Below are positions 59,563 to 64,000 of a stretch of DNA of 64,000 nucleotides, in pieces (positions within the stretch are counted from its first letter, which is position 1; the number at the start of each line of letters is the position of its first letter). The stretch is from Sistotremastrum niveocremeum HHB9708 (lineage: Eukaryota > Basidiomycota > Agaricomycetes > Sistotremastrales > Sistotremastraceae), in the NCBI GenBank assembly GCA_001630475.1, contig KV419415.1:1-64000 (forward strand), in the 5' to 3' direction. Under the pieces are notes generated by a model. That model had not been told where the DNA came from, did no database searches, and saw only the letters and a list, made by a program, of their open reading frames with translations. The translations under genes and the position numbers were made by a program.

Positions 59563-61779
59563 GATTGAAGAATCAAAGCTCAAGAATGAAGATTGAAGAT
59601 GACGATATGGACGATATTTCTTTTCCCTTTCCTTCCTCGGCTCGCACTCGCGATATATCCTCGCCATGATTATGCTCCTCATCTCATTCGACTCCCAGTG
59701 CTTATACGGACTCTGTTCGCCCGTCATAGACTCAAATTCGGATACCCTCCATGCATATCCTTTCTTCACCTCCCAACCTCCTCCCTCCCCGCCTCCCCCT
59801 CCTCGCCAACATCGACAACGACGGTAACGTCGCCACCATCTATCATCCACCCCAGCGCTCGTCCATTCACCTCCTTCACCCGTCACACATGCATGCACAG
59901 TATATCCGTTATTCGTCAATCGTTGTCGAATAACCGGCGCTTCGCTCTCCTATCTTCCCCTTTCCCTTACACTTCCCCTTACCCTTCCTGATCCTACCAC
60001 GAGCGTACCCCTATCCCCTATCCCGACCTCGGTCCCTTCATTCGACTCTCGCTTCCGCTCTGCGGCCGCGGCGTCGATCCGTCGATCCGTCCATGCGATC
60101 ACCCCTGTTGACGAATTGTGATTGTGGATAACCCTCTACCCTCCCTCTCCCCCTGATCGATACGAACAATGTACATCTGCCGTTCACGTATTCCCGCGTT
60201 CATATTCCTTGCCGACGTTTATGGCTTGGTCGATACAACCCTCTGCCTTTCACCCTTCGTTTAAATTCACCCTTCATCGATCCATCATCCTCCCTTTATC
60301 GACTGCGCGTCGTCTATTCGTGCGATTTGGGATTTGGGATTGAATAGTTCATCGTTCTTGGTGCCCTCTGCCCTCTGCCCTCGTCACGGGTAGCACGTGG
60401 ATATGAGCGCATGCGATGTTAATGTTCGACGTTCATCTCCGTTCTCATTCACGGGACAAGAGGATACGGTATTATCGCGTATCGTCAAAGGGTGCGAGTT
60501 ATGACACTGCGTGGATGAACGGTCGAAAGCGATGTACAATCAGCGGAGAGGACCAGGATGTTCAATCCCGTTCCCCTCCCTTCATCCCTCCCTTCATACA
60601 CCTTCCTCTTTTCCTTAACATCGCAGCCAGTATCGATATCGTCCCACTCTATGAACCATCAAATCATTCAGATCTTCAATCAACTCGTAACGTTTCTCAT
60701 TGCATTCTCATTCTCATCCATCTCGTATCGTATAATATTAATCATCTCCCGTCCCATACTCTCCTCTTCCTCCTCGTCATATCCTCTTACTCTTACTCTT
60801 ACCTCATCTTGATCACGGACGCATCGTCCCATTCCGTATATGTCGTCCCCTCCTCGAAATATTCGAAATATTAACTATAACGTGCTTTAAAGAGCGGTTG
60901 AATCTTACGCAGCCTTAGTTTCGTTTAACTCTTTTTGTGAATAATATAATCACTTTTAACCGTACTTGGTATCATAACTATCAATGTGGCGATACGCGTT
61001 CATCCACCGATCGACTTGTCGTACGAGCACGAACATCGACATCCTCGGACCGTCAACTTTTAACCTTTATCCCGAACGCCCAGTTGATTCCTGGGCGATT
61101 CGGAGATCGAATCATCATGTCATTCTCGAGCTCCCCAGCAACGTTCAGCTTGGACATCGATGGCGCTGATACGAAGATATTAAGTGAAGCTACCACTGGC
61201 ATGTGCTGAATACATCGTCCTTTTGCGAGTGCTGATCCTAGTGCTAGTGTTCCACATCTTCGAATTCTTTCGTGATCACTACTAGGCTAGCCTGAGTATC
61301 GTGAATCATCGCGATCGACTCAACGCGCTTCTTCAAGTTGTCTGCCTTGCAATTGCTTCCTTGGCGACACCTGGGCGACACGCATTCTCATTATCATCCA
61401 CTGTCAAGCCAGTTTCCGCGGAACCGGAACCCCTCGTCATCCCAGTCACTTTCGATCTCGAACTCGGTTCTCCCTCAGTTCCAGCCCTCAGCCTTCCGTT
61501 CCCTGAGATGATGTGCGATGCTGGTCATGAGCGAGTCGAGCGAATGTCCGACAGCGGATCGAAAATCTGTCGACTTTATAAGAAATTCTATATAGCGTTC
61601 TCCAAGTCTGTATCAAGCTCATCCACATCCAATCCGAAAATTCAGACGCGTGCAACGCATTCGAACGGCGATATCTGACTCCGATGTCCGATCTCTTTTT
61701 CGAGACAAGTCTCAAGAGATAATGCTTTAAGATCGGTGCTCACGCCTTTATAGTTGTCATTCATGGCGAACTACCATGC
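59563..61779. other. 3' region, C/T-rich, no supported gene
   Basis: 59580-60900 is strongly pyrimidine-rich (many CCCTT and TCATCC runs) and its plus-strand frames are low-complexity. 60937-61678 holds two short plus-strand frames without domains. No gene is called. Confidence 0.45.
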
Positions 61780-63324
61780 TCAATACTCCATCTCTCTGGA
61801 GAGCGATATATCTCGATTGGTCTACTGAGGATCTGAGATCATCAAATTCTTTCGTGGACGTAGCAACGATTCAGTACATCACTAAATCTAGAAGCCCATC
61901 ATAACCCACCTCGTAAATCCAGTAACCGAAAGCGCGAACGAAAAACCACAGGACAATTCATCAAAGCGAACATCCACAAAATCTCCCGCATATCACTCAC
62001 ATCCTCCCCCAGGGCCTTCCAAAACCCCATCGTTCCATTCATCGAACAATATATCGGGAATACATCATTCACTCGTCTAACTCATGCGAAAGTCCTAGGT
62101 CCAAGAATTCAATATTCAAATCCCATAGGATCCGTTCCAACGATCCATGCTCCATCTATCCATCACATGTTGGGATCTAAGCTTCGACAGTTCAGGAAGC
62201 GTTGCATCGTTAATAGGACAAGAGAATGGAAGTCTTCTGTTCCCGCAATTGACACGTCTTGAAGTCGCCGATTGTGAAAGAGGTTCCGAATCGACTCATC
62301 GTCCGATATTCCAGTTGCACGCTCCGAGACTTCGACATTTGAAGCTCGAGGGCGCCAGTTTGCAACCGACTCATTTCGCTGATATGACCCTTCTCACAAC
62401 CCTGAGGGTTCGAGATGTCTCTCTCGGACCTCTCAGGCGATTACTCTGGCACTCGAGTCATGTCCTCATCTCGAATAGTTCGAAATCGAGAACTACATTC
62501 TTCCCGTCCCGAGTGGTCTCGGCCTCAATTCCCAGCCCATCCTACTTCCGCGCCTGAAACATTTCATCATCCTTTATCTGAACTGGGAAGACATGATTTC
62601 CATCGTTCGACGCATAGAAGTGCCTGCCACTGCTCACATCTCGCACGGAATATCAAACGGTGACGTTGGTAATCGTCCCGGTGAATTCGAATCCAAATTA
62701 GCAACACTATTACAGCCACGTATACAACTCTATGATCGAGCCGAGATCGCTACCGGGTATCTACGATTATACTCCAGCGCAAAGTCTGTCGGCTCCATCG
62801 TGTTTCAGTTCTGGCATCGGACCGCAGGCTCTGATACGAGCACGTTTGTCCTTTCCTATTTTTCCGAAGCTCGCACAGAACACTTCACCGCTGTGAGAGT
62901 ATTCGGAACGTCCACAAGTGAACTCCCAAGCGCTGATAGTCTCTTCTCCAACTTCGCCAAGTGGCAAAACCTATCTTACCTTTCACTGGTGTCATGGGAT
63001 CAACTGAATAGATTCTTCGTCACCTTTGGGACGAACGTAGTCTTATGTCCTCGGCTGAGAAGACTTGACATTGCACGGTCCCAATTTAACCCGTCGCAAT
63101 TGCTAGCATTTCTGCGCGATCGACAGCACCGGGCGAGCAAGATCGAGTGTTTGACGATACATACTCGGACTGAGGATGAGATGACATACGTGTATGAAGA
63201 ACACGTTGGAAAGCTGGTAGAAATCCCTACGTCTAAGAGTGTACAGATGATTGACGATGCCGAATTTGAAGCGCCTAGTCAGAAGACCTGCGTCCCATAT
63301 GATAGCTTGCATCTGAAGTAACAC
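61780..63324 (+). pseudogene. F-box/LRR-like gene relic
   Basis: Decayed member of the F-box family. In order: PSLWRAIYLDWSTEDLRSS (about 61790), TTGQFIKANIHKISRISLTS (about 61945), EQYIGNTSFTRLTHAKV, leucine-rich parts at 62147-62450, then ILLPRLKHFIILYLNWEDM in another frame, and an open C-terminal part 62593-63321 ending with LCPRLRRLDIARSQFNPSQL. The frame changes at least once near 62450-62540 and a TAG interrupts the matching frame near 62480 (LALESCPHLE-stop-FEIEN). No F-box itself was found. The long open end suggests recent decay. Confidence 0.7.
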
Positions 63325-63742
63325 GAACTATCCTTGTATGAGTCTCATAGTGATGAGTTTATGTTGCCTCGCAATAGGACTTCAAATTGTGTTCGTATGC
63401 GGCGATGCGTTGAATGATTGAGCATGAGATGCCGAAATACTGTAATTGAATATAGAAACCAGTCCAAGTTTACAGTGATTGGAGAAAGAGACGACCTATG
63501 ACCTGCTCCTGCGCACACCCGCATGAAAACATGCATAAAACCATGACGCATGATCCGTTAGAGGCCACAAGGTGGAAGTTTGAGGTGAGCTCGATGATGA
63601 AATGGAAGAGGCGAGGGTTTCACGAGTGGTGTTTAAAATTTGCTGTAAACGTCGTGTATCGTAGTGAGCACGACGACGCAGCTGCACCACATAAGATTAC
63701 ATACCAAGCGAGCAAGCTAGTGCCGATCGCCGAGTTCACTTC
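63325..63742. other. Intergenic
   Basis: Between the F-box relic and the next, convergent gene; nothing recognised. Confidence 0.45.
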
Positions 63743-64000
63743 TCAGTTCTCACCTACCAGTGGTTCATGATCATGCAGTTCGACCAAAGTTGTTACCTGA
63801 CCTCTGGCCCGAACCTGAAGGCCCGAACTCGATGTTCTACCATTAGCATCGTGGCTCCAAATCCCGCTCATAACACTCAGCAAACCAATCCCAACGCCCC
63901 TCCGCCTCCTCTCCTCAAGAAACCCAACAAGCAACGAAGGCGTAGCATACGACTGCCGAAGGTCAAGTTCGCTAAGCGAAGGACATGCGCACGGTGTCCG
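63743..64000 (-). CDS. F-box/LRR-like protein, C-terminal end (continues beyond window)
   Basis: The minus-strand frame is open to the window edge and ends at 63743. It reads CPSLSELDLRQSYATPSLLV then GFLEERRRRGVGIGLLSV, the C-terminal block shared by the five other F-box loci here (LCPxLRxLxL...LLxFLxxRxxxG). The N-terminal part lies outside the window. Confidence 0.7.
   Translation of the reverse strand, partial: RTPCACPSLSELDLRQSYATPSLLVGFLEERRRRGVGIGLLSVMSGIWSHDANGRTSSSGLQVRARGQVTTLVELHDHEPLVGEN

Overview
The window looks like nuclear DNA of a basidiomycete fungus, probably Agaricomycotina. The evidence is short introns (46-70 nt, GT...AG) in almost every gene, repeated F-box/LRR-like genes, a CPL1-like Cys-rich secreted protein, an SRPK kinase, a KRE6/SKN1-type GH16 membrane protein and pepsin-type proteases. 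The first 55 bases are a C-rich repeat (CTAAC units, some followed by CG) in the orientation expected of a left chromosome end, so the window probably starts at or next to a telomere. Species cannot be named from the sequence.

Layout. 1-8.7 kb: telomere-like repeat, two weak terminal reading frames, one F-box gene (1.36-3.0 kb, minus), then about 5.7 kb without a convincing gene. 8.7-16.2 kb: a CPL1-like secreted protein, a tRNA-Thr(AGT), and a hAT transposase relic lying between two arms of an inverted repeat. 18.7-34.8 kb is the housekeeping-like part: an SRPK-family kinase, an aldo-keto reductase (AKR7/AFAR type), a KRE6/SKN1-like glucan-assembly protein, an F-box gene and a PEP4-like aspartic protease. 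57.9-59.6 kb holds a Ser/Pro/Gly-rich protein. Between and around these lie F-box genes at 44.7-49.0 kb (a tandem pair, one with an in-frame stop), F-box relics at 54.4 and 61.8 kb, and the end of another F-box gene at the right edge.

The most interesting content is a family of seven small secreted proteins, all on the minus strand (21.9, 35.4, 36.9, 38.5, 40.3, 49.7 and 51.5 kb). I reconstructed every exon. Each gene encodes 143-166 residues with a signal peptide, each has a TATA box about 65-95 bp upstream of the ATG, and all share an invariant 105-nt exon. Five keep a 13-nt microexon that is fused to the next exon in two. The pattern resembles the NIS1 necrosis-inducing effector family. 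The assignment rests on recalled family features and was not searched.

How the parts may relate (inference): a subtelomeric region where housekeeping genes are interspersed with rapidly duplicating secreted and F-box families. KRE6/SKN1, the CPL1-like protein and the NIS1-like proteins all act at the cell surface or outside; the kinase, protease and reductase are ordinary cell functions.
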